Positions 13,912-28,126 of a DNA stretch of 64,000 nucleotides are shown here, one piece after another; the first letter of the stretch is position 1, and every line of letters starts with the position of its first letter. The stretch spans positions 33,293,001 through 33,357,000 of the forward strand of contig NC_059478.1 of NCBI RefSeq assembly GCF_018139145.2, read 5' to 3'. This DNA comes from Gymnogyps californianus. Its lineage: Eukaryota > Chordata > Aves > Accipitriformes > Cathartidae. A model generated the notes under the pieces. That model did no database searches and was not told the DNA's origin. It was given only the letters and a program-made list of their open reading frames with translations. The translations under genes and the position numbers were made by a program.

Positions 13912-16900
13912 TCAGTGCGTCTTGTGCTTTGTAGCCTTCTAGAGTAACAAATTTGAAGGCATTTAACCTGCTCACCCAGTTTATCAAACAAACAAACCAA
14001 TTGCCCAAGCACGGCAAGATTTTCCTGAGATGAAATGGCTCAGTCCGAGTGCTTCCTTTGATTAGTGTCCAGTCACGTTTTATCTGACCTCAAAGTCTTA
14101 CAGCTGCTGCATTAACCCAAGCTACTGTGGCAAATACGGATTGTCTTTTTGATTTCTGAATATCAGAAATAAATAATAATTTGACTGCAGCTTTCCAAGG
14201 CATATAAAGGTGTCTTGCTATGGAAGCGCTAGTGGAAGTCCGTGGCAATAGGGCATGTAAGGGTCTTAGCTGTCTTTTGAAATTCTTGGCCTGAGTCTCC
14301 AACAACAGGAATTAGCCAGGTAGTAATATGAGAAAGGGACTTGCTTCTTGTAGGAGTCTCTGTGCCCTAGTTCTCAAAATAGACTGGGTTTTGTATCCAT
14401 TTGTGGTTTTTGTTCATGCATTATAAGTCCGTTCTTTTAAGATGCATAATAAAACAATATAATTAGATTTTACATCTGTAGTAGGAAATCCAGTTTATAT
14501 CAGAATGCTCTTTTACAGTGAGAATTTTGTGATTCAGCAAATTCAATGTTTTTTCCATGCTCAATTAACTGCCTTTAATCTGTTTTGGTGCTTCAGTGTT
14601 GGTATAATAAGCAGATCAAATATAGTTTAAATGCTTGAATCAAAGTGAATGCCACTGATTTCAAACCATCATCCCATTGTGTTCAGTTCTGTGATTCATT
14701 CTTTGGTATACCTTTATTCCTTAAAAGAAAATTGTCTTGTGCTGTGATGAAACATGAGAAATGCTTTAAGAGTAAAGTACTGTAGGATTTTGCTTATTTA
14801 AATAGCATCTGTTAGCTGTCCAGAGTCATCCTCCCACACTGCAGTCATTCGTTCTGTTATCATTGCTTTCTGGTGATGGGCTTGTAGCTTCTCAGCGAAG
14901 CCCACAAATCTCTGTCACCTAACCCCTCCTTCCATTTCTAGGTGTAATTGTAAAGACTGATCTCTTGTTATTTATGGTGACACGCAAAGGAGAGAGTTCC
15001 TTATACTCTGAGGACTGGTAAAGCAAGGGCAGTGGCTGGGTCGGCTGGTTCTCGGTGCCATTTAACGCTCTGCATTGCTGTGACTTTGTCACTGAGTCTT
15101 TGCTCTTCTTTTAGAGCCTCTATAAGTAACGTTGTATGGTATATGCCAGAGTCTGAAATACTGTCATGCTTTAGAAATTATTTTTGCTTTAAGTTTGTTC
15201 TAACTTACATAATTGCTCATATTTTAATAGTATAAACTCTGTTTTTACTTGCTTTGATTGTTTAGGTTCTTTCATGTGGGAAAGCTTTAAAAATAAACTC
15301 TTGCCAGACACTGTGTGTGCAAGTTTGAACTTTTCCTGTTTTTTCAGAGCTGTTTCCTCCTTGCTGTCATACACATGTGGGAACAAGTGCATGGTTGAGG
15401 AAGTTAAGTAATTTGGGCTCTTTCAAACCTTTGATGACCTAAGCTGCAGTTTATATGAACATTAGTTGTTCATTTAAAATATCTGTATGCATTTGGCTCT
15501 CACATAGTTAGGAGTGGATGGAGAGGAAACTGAGAACAAGACTGATCTTGCTGTTAGTTGGAGAGATTTTTCAAGAAGATGCACAATACAAAGGTTTTGC
15601 CTTGACCGAGCTGAAGGAAAAAATCCAGCGTGCCTTCTCAGTGTGCAACTTTCCTACAGCTCCTCTTTTCCAAAGGAACTTCTAGAGGGAAAACAAAGAT
15701 GAGAAAATACGAGATCCTGACCTGATTTTTCTTTTTTTTTTGACAAGCAGGACGTGGACAATATAAGTTTTCAATAATGTGCAGGGTTTTATGCCCTGGT
15801 GTCACAACCAGTGGGAGTCCTAAGGGTTACTGGGCAAACGTTGTTCATTCACTTGGTCTGCAGATCTGTTCCAACTAAGATGTCATGCAACGGCATACAA
15901 GCTATTGGGTTTTTCTCCTGATTCTTGATGTACTTTGTATTCCCAAAAGGCATCCACAACCCCTTACAAAGCTGTTGTCAAATGATCTTTCAGTGTTGAT
16001 GAACTGTGTAGTTGCAGATAGTTTGGCAGGAGGTTCATCTCCCTTAGTTTAGACATCTAGAGGTCATCTGGACTTCTGTGATTAGTGAACAGTTGTCAGG
16101 AACCTCCAAAGAGCAATTCAGTTCATTCTGTCCTAAATTAGGTCATTTAGGTGCTGGGATGAGTTGCGCTTCTGAGTGGATCTGGTTTGGGATTTGTCTT
16201 GATTTTGCACTGATTGTAGAAGTTTGGACACTATCTTAGACAAGATCCTCTGCTTTAGACAGGTAATGAATCTCATTCAGCATGCTCAACAAGGATTTTC
16301 TTAGCATTACATGACAGTGAGCTTATACCATCACAAACCTGAGAGACGTAAGAGTAAGTAAAATGGAAAACAGAAAATGTCCTCAAAGGCAGTCAGGGAA
16401 CCTGAATTCAAGAATTACAGGTCTGAGGTTGATGAGCAAATGAAAAACCCCTGAATTTGGCTGAGGCTGTGACTTCTGATTATTGTCTCTAGAAAGATAA
16501 CTTTCTGAATGCTTCATAGACCATTCCAGCTGTGTGTGACATTCCTCTGAAGTGCCAGAGACAGCTTTCTGGTAAGTGCAGCACAGCGTTGCAGGGCAGA
16601 CTAGCCAAAGCCTTACAGCACACAACTTGAACTTCCCTTCAGGCTTACTTTCTGCAGCATGGAATGAGTAATCCCTTTAGATTGATATTTGCATATTGCT
16701 CTCTTTAGGCTTCTTTTGTGCCAAGTGTTTATGGTAGTTAATTATTAGTCAATAATAACTGTGTTTGTCTTTGCTTAAGCTGTACATCTCCCCCTTCATC
16801 GGAGGTGCAGTTGTTAGATGGAGCAAAACATCAGAAGTTCTCTTTGGTCAGTGAGAAAGGATGGGGAATGTCCAGGGGTCCTATTTAGACTAGAAAGGAA

Positions 16901-19301
16901 GTAAAATGTAGTAAAGTATGGCAATCTAATCAAATAAATCTGAAAGGGTATGAGCTTTTCTAAAGTTTAAAGAGTCTTTGCCACTTACATATTGCTTTGG
17001 TCTTGCTTCCTGTGATGTTTGCAGTGAGGAAAGCTGCTTGTTTCTTCAGTATCGAGCTATCATTAGTGATGTTGGTACAAGCAATAGGCACTCTAACCTC
17101 CAAGCAGATCTAATTCCCATTTTCACTCTGAAACTCACCCTGAGAGGTTAGAAGCAATAGAAGTATTTGTGGGAGGAGTGATGAATTCCTTCCCTATTCA
17201 GTTTATATGCAACTGATGAAATATAAACCGCTCTCTGGTGCACGAGCTCAGCAAGGAGGTGGGCTGCCGTCCCAGCGTCTTATACAAACCAGTATAAGAG
17301 CTGGAACAAGAGTGGTGGATGTTCATCATTTCTGCAGATAACGGAGAGGAAGCGTCTGAGCCTCCCTGCTGTATAAATTGCATTGTATGTTGCTTTGACC
17401 CTGAGAGTATGAAGCTGTGTCTTGACTGTGAAGGGTTTAGACATCTTAACCTCAAGCAATATTGAGCACTGGTAACTGAGAACAGCTTTCTCGGAGGTGG
17501 TTATGTAGCAACTATTGGCAAATACATTGAATGCTCATTTGCAGTCACTGTAATTTGAATATGATGTTCAGACTTCTAAGTTGTCTGCTCCTGCATCAAA
17601 AGAAAATGATTGCTCCTTTTAGTTGTAAATAAATTCATGTTTTAGTTGAGGACACTTATGGAAGTGGAGAGCAGAAAGAGCAATTTATTATTAGATCTGT
17701 CACTTTAAAATAGGTTCCCACTTTGATTCTGCTTTGAAGCATTCTCCTTTGAAGCAGCATTAAAGTATTTAAATATGTACGAGTCCTAGCAGGGGGAGAT
17801 TACAAGTTGTGACACTTCGTAACCTTGGGGTTTTTTATTTTTTGCATTTTTTTCCAGGGAATTACTGTGAGTGGTTTTTTATCGCTTGGAATAAAAATGG
17901 TCATCCATTTAAAACTGCATAAAGATGTTTGCCCAGTGATTGGAAAAAAAACATTTTGTGTGTATATATGAAGTAGAAACTAGTTTGTATAACTAATTAC
18001 ACCCCACTTTGTCATGCAGATCATGAAGCTTCTGTTTAGCAATTTTTAGAATATTTCTTACAAAGGTTTATACATACCTTGTTATTTTCGAGTTTGCTCC
18101 TAATTGCAAGGTATGCAGCATGCACTGTAAGCTACAGAAGTGTTGTTAGTTTTCATGCTGTTTGTGCTTCATATAAACTATTGTCAGAAAAACCTCTACA
18201 GTCAAGTAAAAATTGCTAGGTCTCTTAGACACCTTACATTTGCTGATTTATTCTTACAGGTTAGAAAAGCAACATAATTAGATCGATGTCTCATGAAGAT
18301 AAGAGGAGGAAAAATGTCCTTGCCTAATATGCCTTATGGGGTCAAATGCACTTGGAAATTGCGAAACGCTTATGAAATTCATGGGCTTGATTCTGTGCAT
18401 TCCTCAGATTTCTGCCTTGGCCCTGTGCACGCGTGTTTCTGCATCGTGGGCCACTCTGGTTTTGATCTTAGCATGGTTTCTGATTCTTGCAAGGCTTTGA
18501 GCAGGGCCAAGAGCAGAGGCTGGGAGCGAGTACAAAAATGAGCAGCACAGAACCAATTCCTTTGAATTGTATGGCTGTTTGGTTGAAGATAAGTAAATGA
18601 ATTCACCAACCTTTGCCTGCAGGATTTATCATTTCAAATGCCTGTGACTGAATTTCCCATATGCTGCTCTGCTGAGAGCTATTGATTTACAGTGTTGTCT
18701 TTCAGCGATCAGAACATGCTAGCTTCATGTGTTTAACTCTTGAGGGATAAAATGAGACTTTTTTCTTTCAGACACTTTGGTAAAATGTTTTTAAACACAT
18801 ACTAGTCTAATATTTTATTCCAGAAATTAAAGAGGAAAAAATTCTGCTTGTGTTACAATAACCTGGAAGGTAGTAGATAGGACCAGAAATCAAACCCAGA
18901 AGACCCACTGCATGAGAAGTCATGTCCTTTCATCTCAAGATCTGTATCTGCAAAGCAGCAGTATTACTGGTTCCTCCTCTGTCATGTTTTGGCGAGCAGA
19001 GGCTGTGTGATAGTACTGAATCTTTAGCAAAGTGGGGTTTGCATCATGTTCCTGGCTTCTGTGTTCTGTGAGAGTTGTTCACCCCCAAAATAAAGAGGTG
19101 CATCAGTACAGTTTTTGAAGCAAAATTTGGGGTCTTTTTTTTCATATACCCCAGATTTGCCTTAAACAATATCACTGAAGTTGTATTTTACTTGGTTCAG
19201 TTCTACACAGGCCAAAAAAATGCAGAGCTAATTCCACAAGCCAAATAATTTTAAATGGCAGTTGAGGAAAAACATTAGCAAGGCAGAATGCTATTTAACT
19301 T

Positions 19302-19320
19302 AAAAAAAAAAAAAAAAAAA
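19302..19320 (+). repeat. A19 homopolymer tract
   Basis: Nineteen consecutive A lie in intronic sequence. The upstream flank carries no recognisable coding remnant that would indicate a processed pseudogene. Confidence 0.9.
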
Positions 19321-19969
19321 GGCTTTTGAAAGTTACAAAGTAATCAAATGTCAACTTAGGAATGCATTTTAAAGAGGATAGAGGAAAAGATGCCATATAT
19401 AATAAGAATCTTTGAAAAATAATGCACTTTATATGTAGGGGGAATCAATGTTCATCTGTTTTCTTCTCCCTGCATTTTATAAAAATTCTTCCAAGTTTTT
19501 ACATTGAATCTTTTAGAAAAAACCACAGCAAATATGAACAAAAAAGAAAAAGCAATCTATTGTAGTAAAACAGGTATTATATTTCAGTAATGTGAATGTT
19601 AGACTATAAACAAGCAGGTCTACAAATGTAGACACTGTTAGAAGAGGATAACGAAGTATTAGCACATCTATTGATGTGTAGGGACCATAAACTCCAACTG
19701 CATCCTCTGATATTCCACACAAAATTAGATTTCCAAATAATGCGATGTCAGTATGTCCCAGATCAAACTACTGTGGTCCCAAGAAGGGATGTAATCTGTT
19801 TGCTAGCAAAGAACAAAAGCAAAAATGAAGTGTTTTTCTAAGCTCTAATTTCTGGTAAGAAACAGTTACTTTTTATGCTCGTAAGAGTATTTTCTTAATG
19901 GGCAAAACCAAGTCAAAAGAAAAGTTTGGCCGTTATGGTTTAGTGTGTAATATGTTGTTTGTTTTACAG

Positions 19970-20042
19970 AAGCGAAGATGCGGTCAATCAGATGGCTGTT
20001 ACTCCTTTCCCGTTACCTTCCAGCTCCCACTCTTCTATTGAG
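19970..20042 (+). CDS. PATJ: PATJ exon: start of linker after PDZ-A
   Basis: The first base completes the split Arg codon. The exon then encodes [10 protein letters not shown] and the Pro/Ser-rich [14 protein letters not shown], ending in phase 0 before gtaagg. DAVNQMAV is shared with MPDZ, while TPFP.PSSS.SSIE is specific to PATJ as I recall it, so this exon decides between the paralogues. It is an unstructured linker by composition. Confidence 0.95.
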
Positions 20043-23000
20043 GTAAGGTTTGTGGGTTGTTTTTTTAATTAGGGATTGCTAAATTAGATAGATTAATCAT
20101 AATTAGCAGTTCATTATAAATTTGAGCACCTTGTCTAATTAAACCCTGAATCATAAAATGCATTGGGTAGGAACTTGACCCAATAGGCGTATTTTCCCCT
20201 GTCTTTTTTTATTGATCTCGTTGTTACTGAAAGGGCTAGCATGGCATTAACGACAGCATTTAAACAAGTTATTGCTGTACAGGAGAAAGAAAAGTCTCCA
20301 AATGAAAACCTTGCCATCTCCTATCCTGCTTCTTTTTCAGCTGGTTAGAGTAGTCGTGATGAGGATCTTTTGCCTGGAACGAGGATATGCTCCTACAGAA
20401 GAGAAATGAGCGTTTTTCAGGGGAAAGCTCCCACCTTCTAAGTTCCTTTTCCCCCAGAATACCCTCCTATGAGCATCTCTAAAAACTAAGTAGGGATGAC
20501 CAGCAACTAGCCACGGTAAAAGAGGTCACTGTGTACATGGTTTGCATTACAAGAGCCCCTTGAGACAATCCCAGCCTAACTGAGAGCCCTGGTCCACCAC
20601 TTTGTCCTGTGCCCCAGCATCGGACTCTCTCATTCCTGCTCATTTTCTTCCTGTAGGAGCAGACGAGGGCTGTTTAAGCAGTGAGCTCTAGTACACAGTA
20701 TTGTAGCATACAATCTTCCAATGCAAAAGCTTCCTTAGCGTGGTAATGTTACCAATGTTTTTCTTCATTATAGTTGCTATCTCAGCCCCGGTGTAGACTG
20801 ATTGCTCTCCTGTGCACCATGAATCCCTGCAGTGTCACCACACTGTTTGCATTTTGACATCTCGATATGGTGTAACTAAATTTTCTAGATAAAGTACATG
20901 GTTAGCCTTGCTGTTGCTTTTTAATTCTATTTCTATTCGAGCTAATAAAGCAAAAGATGTTTTATAATTCAATTGAGGTTTGGTCTTGCCTTGAACTGAT
21001 AAATTCATGTGCATTGAACTCCTGGTATTTCAATAAGCATTACTGTGATCCCACAGCACTGGTCCGCGCTAGGTAACGGTGGATGAATCTCCTGTTCGCA
21101 CGCTTGCTGTTGCTTTCCAGATTATATTACCACTGACGGCTACTTCCATACAGGCATAGTGCTGTACAGTGCAAGAGCTGCTTAGTTTTTGTTTGGATCT
21201 GAGTCATTTTTGGACAGTGCTTTGGCTTTTTGTTCTCTCCTCCATAAAAGCAGCATGTCCCAGGTGCAGCTGGTGGATTGCAAATTTCTCTACAATTTAC
21301 AGAGCCCAAGTTCATTTTATTTTTGTTGACTCTTTAATACCTGCATTTGTTCCCAGCTTTGTTTAATATTTATGTCTTCAGGATGAACCACGAAGCTTTG
21401 TTTAGGCACATTCTGTGCTGTGGTCAAATGACTGGAATTAGACTCTACCAGCATGTGGAAACCAAAGCGCTCAGCCTCATGTGTGATGTTTGCCTTTAGA
21501 GGTAGATGCTTGTGGATTGAGTTTCATGCATTAATGGCAAGCTCTTACTACGTTGTGTCCGTTTTATAAGTAAATGCAGGCTTTTACTTCGAGCTAGTAT
21601 CTTTTTATTATGTGAAGTAAATGTAACCAAAAGATACTGTTGTTGTATAGAAATTTACATTGCTTTCCTTTGTCAGCGTTCCTGTCTTTAAATCAAGCAA
21701 ACCAAATCTGACTGTGCATTATATCTTGAAATTATATCTTCAAAAATTTTTGAAATACCAAATAAATATTTAACATTGTGTGTTACATACACTATACATG
21801 AAACTTGTCAGATCACATTAAACAGCCTGGCTAGTGTAACAGAATATCAGGGTGCCATAGTTACCATGTACTATTGTGTTAATTTTCTTCATCTTCTCTC
21901 TTTATCTTCATTAAGGTATTTTAATATGGAAAGTGGTAAGCAGTAAATATGCCTTAGAACAGGGTCTTGCTTCATTGCATGGAGTTGCAGGGCAGGATAA
22001 CACTATGTTGTGGTGTAATACTGTGGGCAAGCCACCAGAAGCAAAGTATATTAAATATTAATTACTGTAAAATATCTGTTTTAAAAAAAGTTTCATTCAT
22101 CAGAAAGCCACAGAATGAGATATTTTGTTGTGATAGTGAACAGTGAGCCTTTGTACGAATGCAGAGGTACTTTACCTGCTCAAGTGGCGGTCGAGACATT
22201 TGCGTAATTCTCATTGTGCACTTAAATGTAAAATGTCTAATGAAAATTCAGAAATAATTTTGCTTCTAGGACTGAGGATCTTGAAATTTGCTTTGTTCCA
22301 CGTAGTCCATTTTGCTTTGCAAGAGAGAACAGCTCCAAATTTGGATCAAAGGCTTAATTGTATTAAAACTATATTTTAAAATAAAGTAAATCAAAATAAT
22401 ACATCAGAAATCTTTTCAGATTCAGGAACTGGTTGGTTTAAAAAAGGGAAGGAGAATTAACACGTTAAATTTTACATGTAACCAAATTAATGATACTCTA
22501 ACCTTTAAATTCTAACAACGTTTTGCCTGAAAAGATGTCATTTCCTATCTATCTTAACTTTAATTGTCGCTATGGGAAGGAAATAATTTTTCTTGCAAGC
22601 GTATGCTTCTTAAATATATCCTAGTTATTATCTAGAGAAAATATCAGAAAATCCTGATCAGACAAGCTTTTCTACTTAGTATGGTGCTATTTTATGTTTC
22701 AAGGGCCATTTTTGTTGGGAATCCTCTATAGAAAGAGAAAAAGTCCATGCAGGAGAAAGTTCTGGAGCACATCTTGGTGAAAATACTTATGTCTTTTGGG
22801 CCATTACCTTCATTTGCTGGTTCTCCAGTAGTTGTCATTGAATGTCATTCGCAGTATTCTCACAGTAATGCGCAGAAGTACCTGAATCCTGAGGCTACAT
22901 TTGCGCCTCAAGTTGAGGATTGTGCTCCAGTGCTGGCTGAAGCCTGCTGAGCTTGGTGGCCATGTGCTCTAACGAGAAGAGCTTCGGCTTTACTGATTCC

Positions 23001-23450
23001 TCCAGGGTGGAGCACTCAGTCCTGCTGCTACCGACCTGTTCAGATTGTATGAAGGAAACTGGGCTTCCTCTAACGTGCTGAGCATGCGTGCAACTCTCCC
23101 TCCCAACAGAAGTCTGGAAAGGCCTCTTAATACAAACTCAACAGTTTTCACAGTTGATAGGGATTAGTCCGGCCTTGAAAGTTGACCCAGATCTGCACCT
23201 AAGTGCTAGTATTGGACTACCTCATGGTACTTCAGGCTGGCCAAGTGGACACCAAGGTCTGTCTTTCAAAACTTGTATTGCTTATTTGTCTCCTGACATT
23301 AGGATGCTTTAATTGTGGATCTTTTTACTTTTTCATGCTGCTACTTGTTTAGAAAAACAAAAGAAAAGGTAAAATTGCCTAATTTTTTTCTTTAGCTATT
23401 ATGGGGTATCATAGCTCTGTTTAAAAACTGTTATCAATCCTTTCTACCAG
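20043..23450 (+). other. PATJ: PATJ intron (3.4 kb)
   Basis: Donor gtaagg, acceptor tttctaccag. The sequence is AT-rich with scattered short open frames (none above 80 codons) and no recognisable gene, repeat or CpG cluster. Confidence 0.85.
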
Positions 23451-23543
23451 GATCATGGTGGCACCGAACCTGCAAGCAGCGAAGAAGACCCGAGTTTGGA
23501 AGTTGTCATGAAAAGCTTGACTGATGAGGAATCCAACAAAGCT
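23451..23543 (+). CDS. PATJ: PATJ exon: acidic linker
   Basis: Thirty-one codons, phase 0 at both ends; acceptor ctaccag, donor gtaagt. It encodes DHGGTEPASSEEDPSLEVVM and KSLTDEESNKA. GTEP.SSEED corresponds to the same acidic stretch in human PATJ as I remember it; the second half is more diverged. The low-complexity, acidic and Ser-rich composition suggests a flexible segment with possible casein kinase 2 sites (SSEED, SLTDEE), which is an inference. Confidence 0.92.
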
Positions 23544-26500
23544 GTAAGTGGCTTAAAGTGATATTTAATGATGATTAGAGCTTAGAAAATGGAGGCTCAT
23601 TGGCTTGATTTGTTTTCTCTCCACCTTTGTGTTGGAGTATTGCAGCACACTTCTGTCAAATAATATCCAGTACATGTAAGAGCAGAATCAAGCTCTTACT
23701 TTACATACATAGACTGTTTTCATGAACTAAGCAGTCAGTATAATTTGTTAAGATATTGAGATAAGAGTTTTTATGTAGCATTTTGACCCTCTCTTGAGTT
23801 CTTTCTCAGTGAGGGGATTGAGTTTCCACTCTTGCCATCCATGTGTGGCAAACTTCAGAAAAGTGTGGTCTGTAAATCATATTCTTATTTATATTCATAG
23901 CTTCATAAATTCTAAGGCCAAAATGTCTATTGTCATAATCTAGTCTTGCCTCCTGAATAACATAGCTATAGAGTTACTCTCAGTAATTTCTACATCAAGC
24001 CCATAACTTCTGGTTTAATGTGGTACTGTCAGTGTGCACTGTAATAAATACTGAACTTCTCATTGATACAGATGGAGTTTTTTGTTGTTTAGTATGTCAG
24101 GATTGTGCATTATCAGAAATCTGAAAGTCCTTCAGGGTGCAGCTCTAATCTCTTTTTTTGGGCTCTATGTTAAAAGTTTAAAATGGAAAACTACTAAACA
24201 TGCTGAAGAGTGACTAACCTAGAGGTATATAAAATTTGCTGAGACAGTCTTTTTGTCCAACGGTCTACTCCTTTCTCAAGGAGTGCATTGGGTGAGACTT
24301 GATGTGTGTGCACAGTTTGTGTGTGTTGTCCTCAGCTAAGGAAACCTGACATTTCTGGATTTTTTTTTTCTTAGATGTCTTCTTCCTGCTCCATCATGTC
24401 TTTTGCAAAGAGTTTCCTGGGTTTTGCAAATATGAATTGAATATACATAATGTTCTATAGCTAGTAAGTATTTAATTAACGAGTCTATGAACTCCAAGAG
24501 TTAGGAAGTGTTATGTGCTATTCAAGCATCAGAATTAACCATCCATGTAAAATGAATTTGTTTGTGTTCCTAATGGATTACAAAAAAGTTGGATTATTTG
24601 TATTTGGTAGCCTTGTGCAGAATCCTCCTTTGATGCACTGGAATATAAATGAATCAGAGTTTTATTGTATGTATTTACAGGTGTAATTCACCTGGTTTTA
24701 TTGCTGTTCTTGCTCAACTTGGCAAGAAACTTTTGAGGGATTACAAGGTAATATGAAAAATTGCTCAAAGACTGAAGTGGATAAAAATACATGAAATGTA
24801 GTGTACAAAAACGAACTCTTGGTGTAGGATATTGTGCTGTGCAGCTTTTTGAAAGGTATTAGAGGAAGCACGAGTTTAATGGGGGGGGAGTTGCAGTAAT
24901 CCAAGATAGGTGTGGAGGGAAGATGCCACTGGAACAACAGGGAACCCCAAATATATTGGCAGCTTCTTTTCAAACTTGAAGCAAGAAAAAAGGGAACTGT
25001 GGAGCCAAAGGGTAGAAGTTACAGTATTTTAGGCTGAAAGGTAAAAGAAAGAAAAAGATAAAGCGTTGGTGGTAAGAGTTTTCCAGAACAGGGCAATGGC
25101 AGAAAGGTAAAGGAAGACAAAGGCATGAATTTGTTGAGAGCCTCTAGGTGAGGAGAACATCAGTATAGTACTTAGTTTTTCATTCCCACTGTCCATACCA
25201 AGTTATCTCATCTTTCCACTTAAATTGTTCAAGTAACAGCAACTGACTGCTACAATTTACTTTTTATCTTTGGAATTCAAAACGCTTTATCCAGCAGGCC
25301 AGTATTATTATCCCTGCTGTGGCACAGAGGGGAAGCGACCTGTCCCGGGTCACTGGCGAGACCCGGAGGCAGTGAGTGTGTCACTCTTCTGGCTGCTGCA
25401 TAGCCCTGCCTTCATTCGACGGATATTTGCTTAGAGGTAACTCACTGATTTTTCTATTAGATAAATAGATACTGAAGTTACAAGCTAGGAGGTGGATTTA
25501 GAAAAGTATTCGAATGCCTATAGATCCAACTGCTCATTCCATAATGCCTTCAGTTGGGCCAACCCTTGGTTTAGAGGTGTAAATGGATGAATAATAGTGG
25601 CGAAAGCCGGTTTCATAATTTCACAGTTTTCTTTCAATCAGGATTTTAAAGCTACATGGCAAATATTTCTAAGTGTATCTTATTTTTGTAAATGCTGATG
25701 GTTGTGATCAGTCCCTATGACCAAAAGGAAATGGATTTGTAGTCATATTGGCATTAAGACTTTGACACTGCAGTGCAGCACAAGACAGCTCGTTATTTTG
25801 AGGAAAAGAGATTTCTCTTGCAGTCTTTTAGTGACTGTTGAGGCAAAAGAAACTGCCTTGTTTTTCGTAGCATGATGGTTGCTACTAGAGCCTAATGCTA
25901 CTTCACCATTGTTATTGAATTTCTCAGTCATATGTCAGGAGAAATCAGGAATGTAAAAGTCAACAAGTAAGATCACGTTCACTGAGTAAATAAAAAGTAT
26001 GTGCTTATCAGCAGAGATCTTCCACAAGTATGTACTGCTCAAAGCATGGGCAGGATGCCTCACCAAGTGACAGCTGTAATAAAAAAAAAACAATTTGAAA
26101 ATTCACATCATTCTCTATTCATTTGTTGCTGATAAATTTGTCAGTCTCTCCCAAGATACTTTTTGTTTTCACTTCATCACTTTAAAAAGTATAAAGTTAT
26201 ATAATGGACATCATTGTAGACTTGGATGATAAGAGGGGGGAAAGAAAACAACTTTATTTCTGAACTGGAGCCAATGGAAGTGTTAGGCAAAGTCTGCATG
26301 CTTATTAGCTGAGGTTTGAGGTGGCCTGATAGAAGGTCGTGCTTTTTTCTGAGGGCTGTAGCTTGCTTTCCATAAGGTGTTGTTGGAAAAGAATTGATAT
26401 ATGGGCCTTTGAGATGTTCTTGCAACTTTTAACTTTACAAAGGTGAAAATAGCTTGAGCAGTCGTTGTGTGTGCTCTGAAGCACCTTGCATCATTAGTGT

Positions 26501-28126
26501 CCTGGCAGAGCATGTACGTAATTCAGTGTCCTCTAGGTAGGGTAATTAAACTGATGTTTGGTATGTGAGAATGGATTCATTTTCCTTAAAAGATTTGAAC
26601 TTGGAACAATAATCTTCTTTACCACAAACAGAAAACATGTCCTTGAAACGTTGGCAAAGAGGAGGGGCTTCGTAAAAATGCTTTTGGATGCATTCGAGGG
26701 AATTGAATTAGATTAAACCAGTCGGGTTGCAGGCTTATGACAAATGCTGAGTGTACAATTCAGTGCTTGAGGGGCTGGAAATCTTTTTATTTTGTTCAGG
26801 TACCTCTAGCATACTCTGAGTTAAATGGAGAAGATTAGAGAGATTTAAAGGTGATGCTTGGTGCTTACTTGATGTGCAAGATGAAGTTTCAGATTCTAGT
26901 CACATATCAGAATGAAAAAGGGAAGTACTAAATAATTTTTCATTGCTCATTAAAACAATCTCTCATAAAATGACAAAGCAGTCTGCCCATTTCTCCACTG
27001 ACACCTCTGATAATACGAGATCACCACTTTATCTATTTTGTTGTTATCCATTTGGATAATAGTTACAGTTGTATAGTTACAGCAAGCTTGGAGAAAAATG
27101 CAGACAAAAAAAAATGCAGGATAAAAAAAAAAAACCTGTGGGGCTTGGCATGATTTAACATAATAAAACTCCAGGAAACAAGGCCAGTATTTTCAAGGTT
27201 GATTACCTAAAATTTGATTTACATTGGTTTTTTTTTTAAGTGTATGAATTGTCATCTTAATTAGAAATTCTTTTGAGGTTCAGAATATCTCTGTTGTCTT
27301 TTGAAGTTGGTACTCAGCTTTTCTGAAAACTAGGCTGTTTATCAGGTTTTTTTTAACATAGAGTAAGATAACCAACTAATACTGTGATCAAAGTGGCTAA
27401 GTGTGGCTAAGAGCTAACAAGAGGAGGACACTGTAACTGTCAGGAAGCAGTTGTAGAAGTAGGAGAGAAAAAATATTTTTTTAGTGTATTGCAAGGACAT
27501 GGAAAGAAATTAGGATACAAGTGGAGCCCGTGATTGAAGTGCCATTGTTTGAGATATTTATAATGAGGCTGGATGATGCGTTTTAAGCAGTTACTTTATT
27601 TAAGTGCTGGCAGCATGCTCAGTGCTGCTGAGGACTGCCAAAAAAGGGAGGGGGAAGGAGAGAACAGATGACTTTGAACCCCTTCTTGCTGTAGGCACCA
27701 AAGGGTCTGTACAGCTACCTGTGTGCTAGAAGCTCGGCACACAGATACCTGCATGTTTCCACACAGCATGGGAATTGCTGACCCGGTCGCCCCAGAGGAT
27801 GCACTTCCTTCTTCTTTAGAGCTTCATATTGCTCAGGAACAATATAGACCATGCGTGATAATCTCCTCCCAAAAAATCCCTTCCTTACATTGTATGCCTT
27901 CAAAACTGTTGGGTGTGTTTTTAATAATTCCTGATATTCCCTGTATTCATACTAGCTTTTCCTCTTTCAGGTTCTGGGCTTCAGCTTTGCGTTGTGCTGC
28001 AAATGTACTTACATGAAGAAATATCACTGTGTTTGCCTAGAATCATCATTTTGAGTTTTGGAGGATATTTTATTTAAGCCAATGACACATTTTCAATACA
28101 CCTCACTTTCTTTTTTGACTTTTTAG
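23544..28126 (+). other. PATJ: PATJ intron (4.6 kb)
   Basis: Donor gtaagt, acceptor actttttag. It contains an old MIR/CORE-SINE-like remnant at about 25262-25430, plus short G8 and A10-type runs. I see no gene. Confidence 0.85.
25262..25430 (+). mobile_element. Probable ancient MIR/CORE-SINE remnant
   Basis: The order of short blocks follows the MIR consensus I remember: AACGCTTTATCC, then AGTATTATTATCCC, GGCACAGAGGGGAAG, and a CCCGGGTCAC block, followed by a C/T-rich region like the MIR 3' part. It is strongly diverged and lacks a visible tRNA-derived promoter. The strand is that of the consensus as read here. The match is by eye only. Confidence 0.5.

Larger units (their letters stand above)
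10408..19969 (+). other. PATJ: PATJ intron (9.6 kb)
   Basis: Donor gtaaga, acceptor gttttacag. It holds an A-rich tract at 10578-10610, a T30 run at 13877-13906 and an A19 run at 19302-19320. Two modest open frames (10757-11080 on + and 12611-12982 on -) have no recognisable domains and are probably chance. I see no other gene or intact mobile element. Confidence 0.85.

Noticed and set aside
19302..19320. A19 run as the tail of a processed pseudogene
   Set aside because: The sequence upstream carries no coding remnant and no flanking target duplication is visible.
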